A DNA stretch of 64,000 bases from Plasmodiophora brassicae. Taxonomy: Eukaryota > Endomyxa: Phytomyxea > Phytomyxea > Plasmodiophorida. Positions 43,518 through 52,899 of the stretch are shown here, piece by piece; the stretch's first letter is position 1, and each line of letters begins with the position of its first letter. The position numbers and the translations under genes are program-made. The notes under the pieces were generated by a model that was given only the letters and a program-made list of their open reading frames with translations, ran no database searches and was not told the origin of the DNA. The stretch spans positions 186,001-250,000 of the forward strand of contig CP145416.1 of NCBI GenBank assembly GCA_036867785.1. The letters run 5' to 3'.

Positions 43518-44165
43518 ATGGCTCCCCCGTCGAACATCAAGATCACGTACTTCAAGAACCCGGGCGGCGCCGCCGACCCGACCTACATCACGCTGCTGAT
43601 GGCGGGCATCCACTTCGACAGCGAGCAGATCGTGTACGGGTCGCCGGAGTGGGAGAAGCTCAAGTCGTCCAAGACGCTGCCGTTCGACCAGCTGCCGGTG
43701 GCCACCATCGACGGCAAACAGTACTCGCAGTCGAAGGCCCTGTTCCGCTACGCCGGTAAGCTCGCCGGGTACTACCCCCAGGACCCGCTCACCGCCCTGA
43801 AGGTCGACGAGATCACCGAGGCCCTCGACGACCTCATTAAGGTCGCGGCCAAGGCGTTCTACGAGCAGGACCCGAACACACGCGCCAAGTACGCCGACGA
43901 GACGTTCCAGACTTCGTTCCCGAAGTTCGTCGGCGGCATCGAGAAGCTCCTGGAGAGCAAGGAGTTCGCCGTCGGCCACCAGGTGACGCTGGCTGACATC
44001 TACACGTTCACGACGATGTGGGCCCTGAAACACAAGCTGAAGAAGCACTGGGACGACAAGCTGCTGAAGACGTACCCCAAGGTCGAATGCATCTGCAAGA
44101 AGATCGAGGGCAACCCCAAGGTCCAGGAGTGGTACGCCAAGAACCCGTTCCCGCAGATGGCCTGA
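43518..44165 (+). CDS. glutathione S-transferase, sigma/alpha-like
   Basis: This is a cytosolic detoxification enzyme joining glutathione to electrophiles. The ATG at 43518 (MAPPSNIKITYFKNPGGAAD) is followed by the thioredoxin-like N-domain: Tyr in ITYF at the usual catalytic place, LPFDQLPVATIDGKQYSQSK with the cis-Pro and SQS glutathione-binding loop, and ALFRYAGKLAGYYP. The helical C-domain has VGHQVTLADIYTFTTMWALK with the N-capping/hydrophobic-staple region. The intronless 215-residue length is normal. Codon use is strongly biased, suggesting high expression. No transit peptide is seen. Confidence 0.93.
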   Translation: MAPPSNIKITYFKNPGGAADPTYITLLMAGIHFDSEQIVYGSPEWEKLKSSKTLPFDQLPVATIDGKQYSQSKALFRYAGKLAGYYPQDPLTALKVDEITEALDDLIKVAAKAFYEQDPNTRAKYADETFQTSFPKFVGGIEKLLESKEFAVGHQVTLADIYTFTTMWALKHKLKKHWDDKLLKTYPKVECICKKIEGNPKVQEWYAKNPFPQMA

Positions 44166-44251
44166 TCGGCAGCATGCCGCATGCGTGTCGCAATGGACGA
44201 ATGATCTCGTGTCGCACGTCTCGACCCCCGTGTGTGTGTGTTGCCAGCCAA

Positions 44252-44827
44252 TCAATCGGACGGGTTTAGTTTCGACATGACCAGGTCGAGCAGCGCCTTC
44301 ATGTCGCGTTCGCCGCGCTTCCGTCGAAGGAATTCCGGCGTCGTGTCGGTGTCGGCAACTGGCGCCGCTGGCTTCACTGTCGCCTTGGCTAGCCGGGCAT
44401 CCAACTCCGCGTCGAACTTGGCATGCACGCTGGCCATCGAGCGCGGCACGCGGTACCGCTTCGAATCGGCGATGCCGTGCCTGTCCGGCATGGCGGTCGG
44501 CTTCAGGTGGTCCGGGTGGCCGACGCGTCGCGCCTGCTCCCGATGTTCTGTCGACGCCGTCTTGCGCTCGCAGTGGCGCTCGTCCAGCTTCGTGTGGTAG
44601 ACCAGGCCGTGGTCCAGCGCCTGGCGGAGCATGTCCATGGCTTGGTGCACGTTCAGGGACGGACGGTCGGCAAAGTGCCCGGCGCTGTTCACGTCGTCGC
44701 TGCACAGGTTCACGTGTCAGCATCAGGCCATTATCGCATGAACGACGGCTGACATCTTCCGTCCCAGTTCCTGTTCAATGCGACGCAACGACCATCCATC
44801 GCCATCATCAGTACTAACCGCAGTCAT
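44252..44827 (-). CDS. hypothetical protein, two exons
   Basis: The ATG at 44827 opens MTAVSTDDGDGWSLRRIEQE followed by LGRKMSA. An intron of about 47 nt ending CTGTGCAG then leads to DDVNSAGHFADRPSLNVHQA, MDMLRQALDHGLVYHTKLDE, RHCERKTASTEHREQARRVG and a charged C-terminal helix (DMKALLDLVMSKLNPSD). I do not recognise the family. The composition is soluble, basic and helix-rich. It starts 40 bp after the stop of the LRR gene on the same strand, so it relies on a very short promoter or read-through. Confidence 0.6.
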
Positions 44828-44867
44828 GAACGTCTTCTGCAGAGCGACGCGCCGTTCAGCAGACGAT

Positions 44868-46114
44868 TCACGACGCAGGCAGGAGAGCAGAACGCAGTAC
44901 CGTGTCTGGCTCGTGTCGAGTCGGTTCGACGTGGCCGAGCTGTTCGGCCCCATCGCCGTCAGCAGGTTCCTCGTCGTCAACGTCGGACGCGATATCGGGC
45001 ATCAGCAGGTGGCTCTTGTCGTTCGTGAATCGGGGTTTGGGTTCATGAATGATGGCGGTCAGTTCGCAGGGTTCAATCAGGCTGCTGTACAGGATCGGGT
45101 ACTGCTGGCGCAGAGCGAGGCCACGTTGCGCCGGCTTGATCAACGGGTTGCCCCGCAGGTCGACCATCTCGAGATTCGTGAACCCGGCCAACGCCAGGAC
45201 ATCGCTCTCGTCCGCCAAGTAGTTGTACGATGCGTCGAGGAAGACGAGGGCGCTGAAGCCCCCGTTGCCACTGATGAACGATGACGGTACCGTCTTCAGA
45301 GCATTCTCGCTGATATCCAGCACCTGCGGCAGGGCAGGTTGGTCCAGGCGGCAACAAGTAGTAGATAGCAACGAAGCAGGCGTACCTCTAGGCTGGGGAT
45401 CTGGCCCAGGGCGTGCCAGACGGCGTCATCCCGCAGCAGGTTGCGTCGCAGCGATAGCTTCTTCAGGGTTCGGAACGCGGACATGTCCTGCGGGACGCGC
45501 GTGATGTCGTTGCAGGTCAGGTCGAGCTCCTCGAGGCACGGTATACGCGCCAGCTCGCCAATGGATGCCGGTGTCAGGCCGTTGTACGCCAGGCCCAGGA
45601 TACGCAACGACGGGTACGACGCGTCGTCCAGGACGATATGGGCGATGCCGTTACAGTGCAGGTGCAACTCGTTCAGGGACGGCAACGCGGCCAACCACTG
45701 CAGGCGCAGGTTGTTGTCGCCGACGTCCAGGTACTGCAGCGCGCGGAACAAGGCCAGGTCGTCGGCGTCGACACGCGACAGCGACTCGCCGGACAGGACG
45801 ACGCTAGCGGCTTCGCTTGGCGTGTGGACCTCGGCGGCCGCTAGGATCCTGGCCGCGTTGAGGACCCCGTCGGTCGAGGCGACGAGCGACGACCTCCGGG
45901 GCGGGCGACGGTATATGATCGGGTTGCGTCGCAGGAACGAGGGCACACGCAGGCGACGCGATCGGGTCGACCCGCTGAACACGTAGTCGGGCAGGCGCGA
46001 CTCGCCGGTACCTGCCATCGCACAGACCCGGCAACGCTCAGTGTGCTGGCCGCGGTACACGACGTGCAACGGATCGTGCATTACGGGATGCGGGTTCGAC
46101 AGGCGGGACGTCAT
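44868..46114 (-). CDS. leucine-rich-repeat protein, XRRA1-like
   Basis: The ATG at 46114 starts MTSRLSNPHPVMHDPLHVVY. After a basic segment (PSFLRRNPIIYRRPPRR), LRR units follow: LFRALQYLDVGDNNLRLQWL, LPSLNELHLHCNGIAHIVLD, YPSLRILGLAYNGLTPASIG, IPCLEELDLTCNDITRVPQD, FRTLKKLSLRRNLLRDDAVW. A 62-nt intron comes next, then VLDISENALKTVPSSF and LDASYNYLADESDVLALAGF. The cap is GNPLIKPAQRGLALRQQYPI followed by an acidic tail. The order and wording resemble XRRA1, a poorly characterised LRR protein found widely in flagellates. I am sure of the LRRs and less sure of the orthology. Confidence 0.75.
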
Positions 46115-46326
46115 CGAGCGTGAGGGTGACGCGCGCCAGTGGAACAGGCGTGCCCATGGTGCCCGCCTGGCTCATGGTCGGTCCGGTTGCGGGCGCCGTC
46201 TGTTCAGGCGCCGTCGCTCCCGTCCATTACTACCCTAAGGGATCGACGGACGACTTCTACCTACCTGCCGTGTGTACGGTCGGGGTCGACCAGCGCGAGT
46301 GCACGCGCGCCCGGCTCCGTGTATTA

Positions 46327-46942
46327 TTAGGACGGCGGCGGGAGGTGCTGTGCGCCCTGTCGGACAGACGACGATCAGATACGACGGGAACGCCGGCATG
46401 GCATACCGAGAACGGGGGGACCTGTTCCAGTTTCGGCCGTTTGGAGCTGGCGGCGGCGGTGGCATCGGCGCCCACTTTCCGTTTCTTCTTCACCTTCTTC
46501 TTGGGTTTCGCCTTCATCATCGTCTGTAGCTGTGCGGCGGCAGGCGGCGATTAGCATCCGGTGGGTGTCCATCGGCGTCAGTCACCTGCACGTACGAGTT
46601 GTAGCGGTGGGCCCGGCTCAATGTGCAGACTCGACTTCCACTGCTCCGGTTCGATCGGTTTGACATGGACAGGGGCGCTGCCGCCGATCGAGTCGATCAG
46701 GGGCATCAGGCGCGATTCGAGCGTGAACTCGACGGGCGAGCACCCGGGCAGCATGTCGATGGCGGCGGCGCCCAGGTCGACGTTGGAGAATCCGATCAGG
46801 GCCAGCAGGTCGGCAGCAGCATCCGCTGGACGTGCAGCCGTCAGTCGACAATCGGGGCCATGCAACGACGCTGTCGGCACGCACCGGCACGCAGGTTGAA
46901 GGATTTACCGGCGGCAGGCGTCGCGGCACTCGACGCCGCCAT
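46327..46942 (-). CDS. probable Mediator subunit MED19
   Basis: Four exons from the ATG at 46942 (MAASSAATPAA) give about 130 residues. Exon 2 reads ADLLALIGFSNVDLGAAAID, MLPGCSPVEFTLESRLMPLI, then PVHVKPIEPEQWKSSLHIEP and GPPLQL. Exon 3 is Lys-rich (MMKAKPKKKVKKKRKVG), and the last exon ends GAQHLPPPS. MED19 has the same plan: a short conserved core with a LPG-like motif, an L..LI segment, a GPLP-like loop, and a Lys-rich tail. The match is by pattern only. Other small basic nuclear proteins are possible. Confidence 0.5.
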
Positions 46943-47419
46943 CGCGCTCCCCCCGCCACGCACCACGACAAGACCGCGGCGCGCCGATCCTGGCGCCGAC
47001 GACTCGAGCCCCCTCCTGCGTGCCGTTACCTACCCGCCGCTGACGGTGATCCCAACGCCGTTATCGATACGTGCTGGATCGCTCCATGCCATATGGACTA
47101 GAACGACGCTGCATTCAGATTGCGCGTCGCTAGATATGCCCGGCGGTGGGAGCGGGACACCTTCCGGAACCCGCTCCTGCATACTGGACTATCGAGACCG
47201 CCCTGTGTCGCACCAGCACATCTGCGCCGCGCGTCTGTTGCGCAGCTTGCACGTGTCCGCTCTGTAGGTTGACTGCAGAGTGTAGACATGCTCTTAGAGC
47301 ATGCAGGGCCGTCTTGCAGCTGCGCTCTATATTTAGGCGAGGCAGTCACGGACTGCGCCGCCCGCCCGTTCCGCGGTGGAGGGTGCCCCGTGTGCGCGCG
47401 CAGACACGCAGCAACACGG
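46943..47419. promoter_or_regulatory. divergent promoter region of MED19-like and RRP8 genes
   Basis: This 477-bp spacer lies between divergent starts. It includes an 8-bp inverted pair (ATGCTCTTAGAGCAT, 47288-47302) forming a short perfect dyad. No gene can be supported in it. Confidence 0.4.
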
Positions 47420-48525
47420 ATGGTGGGCGGGACGGTCGATGCGGCGGCGACCAGCAAGAGGTACCGGGCCGTACGCAAACGCCTACTGGCCGAGCGGGCA
47501 GCTGCGCGCACGACCTCGACGCGTGTGCCGCTGATTCAGCCCAGGACGGCACCACCGAAGCGCACTGAAGAGCGACGCAGCGGCGCGACATCCGTGTCGG
47601 CGGCGGCGTTCCAGGACAGGATCCGTGCTCGTCTGCAATGTTTGAACGCGTCCAAATTCCGGTGGCTGAACGAGTAGGGGGCCTGATTGCAGACGTGTGT
47701 CCTCGTCAATGTGAACATGACTGTGTGTCAGGGTGCTGTACACGAGCCCTAGCGAACGCAGCCTGCAGGTCTTCCAGGACCATCCCGAGCACTTTGACAT
47801 TGTATGTCGGCCGGTGTGGCACATGCCCGTCGTGTGGCGTTAATACTGATGGGGGGCGAGCAGTACCACCGGGGGTTTGCCGACCAGGTCGACAAGTGGC
47901 CGACGAATCCGGTCGACACCGTCATTGCCGCCCTGCGTCAACAGCCGCCGGACCGTGCGATTGGCGATTTCGGGTGCGGCACGGCCAAGTTGGCACAGGC
48001 GTTCCCGGACAGGACCGTGCACTCGTTCGACCTCGTCGCCGTCAACCGCTTCGTCACCGCCGCCGATATTGCCAACGTACGGCGAGCGTTGCCCGGCCGG
48101 CAATCACACGCTCGCGTGCCTGATCTGCGACGTACAGGTGCCGCTCGATGACGGCTCCCTGGATATTGCCGTCTTCTGCCTGTCACTGATGGGCACGAAC
48201 TGGTGGCAGTTCATCCGCGAGGCGAACCGCGTCCTCAAGACGAACGGGGCCCTGAAGATCATCGAGGTCAAGAGCCGCATTCCCGACGCGCGTGCCTTCA
48301 TCGACGCCGTCGCCTCGGCCGGATTCCATTTCCAGCGATCGGTACGTGCTGCGTGCGTGCGCGCGCGCCATCCGCCTGTCCCTAATTGGTCCTTGTGTGC
48401 CGCAGGACGACCGCAACAAGATGTTCGTCGGGTTCGATTTCCTCAAGACGGCGCCCGCCCCGGATCAGGCTGCCCCATCGGGTCTGCAGTCGGTCTTGAA
48501 GCCGTGTCTGTATAAGAAGCGCTGA
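47420..48525 (+). CDS. RRP8: ribosomal RNA-processing protein 8 (25S/28S rRNA m1A methyltransferase)
   Basis: This nucleolar SAM-dependent enzyme methylates an adenine of the large rRNA. The ATG at 47420 opens [20 protein letters not shown]. The conserved part starts [22 protein letters not shown], then [40 protein letters not shown], the SAM motif [52 protein letters not shown] split by an intron (each half seen), [20 protein letters not shown], and the ending [15 protein letters not shown]. Five short introns all restore frame. The N-terminal extension is shorter than in animals. It is convergent with the next gene, 42 bp apart. Confidence 0.94.
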
Positions 48526-48567
48526 ATACAACAAGGGTGGGCGTCCCTCTGCAGGTGCGACGTCTGC

Positions 48568-49194
48568 TCATGCTGGCCGGGCGGAGAGGCTGCCAGCCAC
48601 GTGTAGCAGCTGCCCATCGTCCTGTCGTACCGCGACGAGGTCGCCCATGTCCTGGATCGCGTTGGCATGCGGTTCGCTCGGGTCCACGCCGCTGTACGAC
48701 GCGCCATGCACGGCCGATGATGCTGCCCGTTGCTCCCGGTTCGATGCGTCGAACATGTTGCCAGGTAGGCCGCCGCTGCCGGTGCCGTCGTCGCGTATCG
48801 TTTGGGTCGCCGGCCGTTCTGCTTCGCACGTGCGATGTACGACGGTCGGCGTATGAGGCGGCGCCTGGCGTGGCCCATGGCTGAATCGCAGACCGTTGAT
48901 GAGCACCTCCAGCTGCTTCATGTCTGTGACGCCCGGGTCGCGCGTCAGGAACGCCATCATGCGCTCCAGAGGCGTGCCCTGACGGATGGCCCGGATGAGG
49001 GCGCGCTCCAGGGCCAGGCGCGAGAACTGATAGAAGGCGGTGTGGACGCAGCCCGGGCAGGAATGACGGCCATGGGCGGCATGCGGGCATCCATGGTGTC
49101 GTTGCCGATACCGTTGGTCGGCCACCGATGCCAGCGTCCGATGCGGGTACCAGGGTGCCTTCATTGTCGCCACCCGGGTCCCGCTCGTCGTCAT
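48568..49194 (-). CDS. hypothetical protein with Cys/His cluster
   Basis: The ATG at 49194 opens MTTSGTRVATMKAPWYPHRT. A Cys/His-rich patch follows (HHGCPHAAHGRHSCPGCVH) that could bind zinc, then a convincing helical stretch (FYQFSRLALERALIRAIRQG, TPLERMMAFLTRDPGVTDMK, QLEVLINGLRFSHG). The second half is low-complexity and polar, ending VAVRQDDGQLLHVAGSLSAR. I do not recognise the family. It is divergent from the DH/PH-like gene and convergent with RRP8, which leaves room for a real gene here. There is no intron. Confidence 0.45.
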   Translation of the reverse strand: MTTSGTRVATMKAPWYPHRTLASVADQRYRQRHHGCPHAAHGRHSCPGCVHTAFYQFSRLALERALIRAIRQGTPLERMMAFLTRDPGVTDMKQLEVLINGLRFSHGPRQAPPHTPTVVHRTCEAERPATQTIRDDGTGSGGLPGNMFDASNREQRAASSAVHGASYSGVDPSEPHANAIQDMGDLVAVRQDDGQLLHVAGSLSARPA

Positions 49195-49338
49195 GCGACG
49201 ATGATGGCACTGCATGGCAGACCGCATCGAATATCGACGTCTGTGCAGATATTCCCACCCCGACACGTATCTGGGTGGCAGCAGAGATTTCTGTTCGTCT
49301 GCCTGAGCGTACAGGTACGCCTCGCTGTCGGCATCGAG

Positions 49339-50721
49339 ATGAGCAACGACGACGATGGGCGCGTCATGGCCGCTTACGGTCCCGCATTGGGGCGCCTGCT
49401 GCAGTTGGAGGCGATCTGTCAGGGTCACCTGGAGCGTGTCACTCAAGATGTCATCGCCCCGTTGCTGCGTCAGTGTCGCAGCCTGCGTCGGGCCCTGCGT
49501 GCAACGTCGGCGGGCGTCCGCCTGGCCACGTTCCGCTCCCTGATCCATAGCCGGCGCCGTTACCTGAACAGGTTGCAGGGCGGGTTGCCGCCCGACCAGG
49601 TCGCCCCGCTGATGGCCGACCATCTGGACGGTATCGTCGAGGGCACATTGCGCTGGCAGCAAGATGCCCCGGGCGTCCTGGACGCCCTGGACGCCGTCCG
49701 ACGCGATGCCACCGTGAACCTATACCGACACGGATTGGGGGACGTCCAGGCCGCTCGGCACCTGGCCACGGTGGCACCAGGGGATCAGCGTCATCGGGTC
49801 GGTTTGCAGGCGGACAGCCCCGTCGACCTGGCCAGTGCCCTAGTCCTGCCGCTGACGATGGTTGTCGATCTGGAGCGCTGCTCCCGTGGCGTACCGGCCG
49901 TGCATGGCAAGTTCGCCCACCTGCTGTGGCAGATGGGACGCCGGGGACGCCCCCACCTGCAGGATCTGCTCAGGAAGGCCGTCCTGCTGTCCGTCCAGAA
50001 CGCCGTCCAGTACGGCCCGAGCCTGCTTGGCGCCAGCCGCCGTCGACGATTTCGAATGGCGGCAACGTTCCACGGTGCGAATGGCGACCTGATCGTGTAC
50101 GCGTTCGACGACATGGTGATGTGGTGCGAGGCCAAGGACGCGGACGCCATCATCATTGGACATGCAGAGGTTGGCCGCCTGCTCCTGCATAGCCAGTCAC
50201 CGGTCGTGATTGGCATCGCCGGCGAAGCGCATCGCTGGCGACTGGCCGATGGTCATAACGGGGGGCCCTGGTGCGACCTGATCAGGAGGGGTGCCAGTGC
50301 CGCCCCAGACAAGGTCAACGTGCGTGGTCCCATACGACACGGCAGCCTGCTGAATCGGTACCCGCCCTCTGAACTGACCATTGATGTACTCGCCGCTGCC
50401 ACGACGGACGCCGCCGCCGACGACGACCCGACGACAAGCAGGGTCACGTCGTTGGACCGTGTGGTGGAGGACGGGCACCCGCCGGCCACCATTGTCGTCG
50501 GCACTGGCGACTACCCGCTGCAGCTGGCCGAATGCCTCGTCGCTCGCCTGCACCTGGACCGGAGGATGGCCGGTCCTATAGCCGGCCGTATATGGCGACT
50601 TGTCGATCGGTACGGGCAGCAGGTACGGCAGCGTCGCCAGGAGCACATCCCGGTCAAGTTCCTACACGGACGCGCCCAGGCCTTGTACAAGGCCCGACGG
50701 GTCGCCAACGAGTGCCTGTGA
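49339..50721 (+). CDS. possible divergent DH/PH (Rho guanine exchange factor-like) protein
   Basis: The ATG at 49339 starts MSNDDDGRVMAAYGPALGRL, and an in-frame extension upstream has poorer composition. Residues 10-220 are helix-rich with a DH-like opening (LLQLEAICQGHLERVTQDVI, APLLRQC). A strand-rich PH-like unit follows: FRMAATFHGANGDLIVYAFD, DMVMWCEAKDADAIIIG, with the typical (L/I)..FDD(M/L)..W pattern. The C-terminal part (LHLDRRMAGPIAGRIWRLVD, RYGQQVRQRRQEHIPVKFLH) is helical and basic. It is intronless, 460 residues. The DH/PH call rests on pattern only; the frame itself is convincingly coding. Confidence 0.55.
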   Translation: MSNDDDGRVMAAYGPALGRLLQLEAICQGHLERVTQDVIAPLLRQCRSLRRALRATSAGVRLATFRSLIHSRRRYLNRLQGGLPPDQVAPLMADHLDGIVEGTLRWQQDAPGVLDALDAVRRDATVNLYRHGLGDVQAARHLATVAPGDQRHRVGLQADSPVDLASALVLPLTMVVDLERCSRGVPAVHGKFAHLLWQMGRRGRPHLQDLLRKAVLLSVQNAVQYGPSLLGASRRRRFRMAATFHGANGDLIVYAFDDMVMWCEAKDADAIIIGHAEVGRLLLHSQSPVVIGIAGEAHRWRLADGHNGGPWCDLIRRGASAAPDKVNVRGPIRHGSLLNRYPPSELTIDVLAAATTDAAADDDPTTSRVTSLDRVVEDGHPPATIVVGTGDYPLQLAECLVARLHLDRRMAGPIAGRIWRLVDRYGQQVRQRRQEHIPVKFLHGRAQALYKARRVANECL

Positions 50722-51020
50722 TACGAATGGCGGTGCATCCATGCATGGCACACCGATATATAACCGCTTCGTCCCCCGGGTTGACACGATACAGTCGGGT
50801 GCGATGTCTATTGAGGAACGTTGTACGGCAAGTTGGCACAGGGACGGGTGGGCACCCGGTGGTGCCAGGTCGCGAGTCGCAGCAGGTCGGTCGACTGGGC
50901 TGACTCACAGCCCAGTCTCGACCCAGTGAGCACTCCAGTGACTTATGACGATCGACGGGGCACTACGACGTACGGCCGCTAGTATTAGGCAGTACGACTA
51001 GGGGGTAGGCGCCCGGCACG

Positions 51021-51641
51021 TCAGTCGACGTAGGCGTCCGGTTGGGCCCAGATCACGGCGGCGGGCTCGCCATTCACCACATCCACACGTCGGCCGAAGC
51101 ACACACCCGCCTGCCGATGAAGGTCGTTGACGGCGTCAAATCCAGGGCGCCCCCGCTGGCCGTTGTCGTCGCCACTATCGCCAGGCAGCACCGGCGCCGT
51201 CGCCGCCAGCCGCAGATCATCCACATGGCAACGATCGCCGACCCTGGCCCAATGCGATATGGCGCCACAGCAGCAGCAGTCTGGGCCAGCAGCCGGAGCA
51301 GGCGACCGTATCCCCACCCGGCCTGGGCGCGCGCCAATATTGCTGCCCGAACAACATGGACGTCGTGTGTCCCTGTTGACCACGATGACTGGGCGACGAC
51401 CGTATCCGAGACGAACCAGACCGCGACGTCGATATCGCTGGCAAGCACGCGCGCTGCCGCTGACCAGCTCACCGGTCTCACTACGATTACCGGTCGACAC
51501 GGCCGTATGGCCACCGCAGACGACAACGATACGGTCAGCGTGGGGACGGGCGAGTGCAGTGCGGCGTACAGCGTCGTCGGCGATTCGGACGACGACGTCA
51601 GGAGCGGCGCGGCCACCATCGACAGTCGGCGACGATAACAT
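51021..51641 (-). CDS. hypothetical protein, uncertain
   Basis: A 206-codon frame from the ATG at 51641 (MLSSPTVDGGRAAPDVVVRI) to a stop at 51021 has typical local third-base GC use in its last 60 codons (VNDLHRQAGVCFGRRVDVVN, GEPAAVIWAQPDAYVD). The middle contains CCCCG and Arg-rich stretches and may hide an intron. Other frames are open across the same DNA on both strands. I do not recognise it. Confidence 0.35.
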   Translation of the reverse strand: MLSSPTVDGGRAAPDVVVRIADDAVRRTALARPHADRIVVVCGGHTAVSTGNRSETGELVSGSARACQRYRRRGLVRLGYGRRPVIVVNRDTRRPCCSGSNIGARPGRVGIRSPAPAAGPDCCCCGAISHWARVGDRCHVDDLRLAATAPVLPGDSGDDNGQRGRPGFDAVNDLHRQAGVCFGRRVDVVNGEPAAVIWAQPDAYVD

Positions 51642-52899
51642 GCAGGATCACGTGGGCTGCCCGAGGGCGTCGTTTAGGCGCGCGAGCACCCTACCTGATA
51701 CGCTGGCCGAGCCGCCCAGATCACGTGGACCTGCCGCGCGCCTGATCATCGCTACTAAACACAATAGTCAGCAGCACGTACAGCAGGCCGCGGCCGGCAG
51801 GTGATCGGGGAGGTCAGCTGGGTTTGTATGGGAGAATCGATCAGCGCTTTGTCCTGCAGTGCACGGGCATACATATGCAAGACGTATCTCTAGTATGGTG
51901 TATGTATACGATCTCCATCGGTATCAGCAGGGGGGCCGGGCCCCGTCTGGCTGTACGTCGTCGTGTTGTGCGTGGCGCCGCGCGATGGGGCGACCGCGCG
52001 CGCGCCCCGCACCATTCAGGGTGCCGCCTGCACACGGCATCGCGTCGTCGCTGCTGGTTCGTCATGTCGCTCGTGTGGCGCTTCGCCCGCCGGTTCCTAT
52101 CGGTCGTCCATGTTGCTGATGCGCCGGTACTGCCCCGACCTGCCGCCAGCACGGCGCCATCGATGCGCGCGCACCTGACCACGACGTCGACCGGTGCGGA
52201 CGGCGATGGACAACAGAAGCCGCACCTCAACAAGAAGGGCAAGCTGTAAGACGGTGCATGCGCTCGAACGCATGTCGTCTGTATACTGATGAACTGGATG
52301 GGACTGGGTAGGGCGAAAAAGAAGCACCGTAAGAAGCAGGGCAAGCAGGTATCCCTGCGGTACCGCGGTTAAACGAACAGGACCTGTTGTTCGCTTCAAT
52401 CCAACTCATTTGGTTATCGGCGATCGTCCAATGCCTGCTACTGGTGACCCATATGGCTATACTGCGGAAGTACCGTTTGTAACACTGTCCCATTTTAGTA
52501 CTTGCTGTGCTTGCAACTGTCTTGTACTGGCTTGAGACGTAGGACGCTAGGTGAAGTGGAACACACGAACGCTACGGCGATGCAGAGAGCGTGCGTGGGA
52601 CGTGATGTATCGAAGTTCGGAACACGAGTGATCCTGGGGTGGGGTCGCGAGACCACATGGCAGTGCATGACATCGGGTTTTAGGCATGTACCCACACCCG
52701 TACCCGGCCGCCGCGAGGACAACCCCACCCGCACCCGTACCCGACCGGTCGGATGTAAAACATCATACCCACACCCGATCCGACCCGCGGCAGGGAATTA
52801 CCAGCCCATACCCGATGCACACGGCCCGACGATCCAGTTTCGTGGCCACACCCGGCCGGCCGATCAAAGTTAGATGCTTTATTTGAGATCCCTGTTAGA
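51642..52899. other. gene-poor stretch leading into the transposon region
   Basis: No gene can be supported with confidence. Two short, basic C-terminus-like frames end at 52249 (HLNKKGKL) and about 52372 (AKKKHRKKQGK). Positions 52683-52790 hold a degenerate run of ACCCRTACCC-type units, listed as a repeat. From about 52500 on, base use resembles the old elements to the right more than the genes to the left. Confidence 0.4.
52683..52790. repeat. degenerate (T)ACCCxCACCCGTACCCG repeat
   Basis: Repeated short C-rich units (ACCCACACCCGTACCCG, CACCCGCACCCGTACCCG, ACCCACACCCGATCCGA) fill about 110 bp. They look like simple-sequence-derived or transposon-end DNA. No flanking inverted ends were found. 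Confidence 0.5.

Noticed and set aside
47288-47302. Dyad ATGCTCTTAGAGCAT read as a terminator
   Set aside because: It is a short perfect palindrome in a divergent promoter, with no T tract and no bacterial context.
52063-52372. Two short basic frames ending HLNKKGKL and AKKKHRKKQGK
   Set aside because: They are too short, have no shared structure, and other frames are equally open. They could be simple-sequence artefacts.
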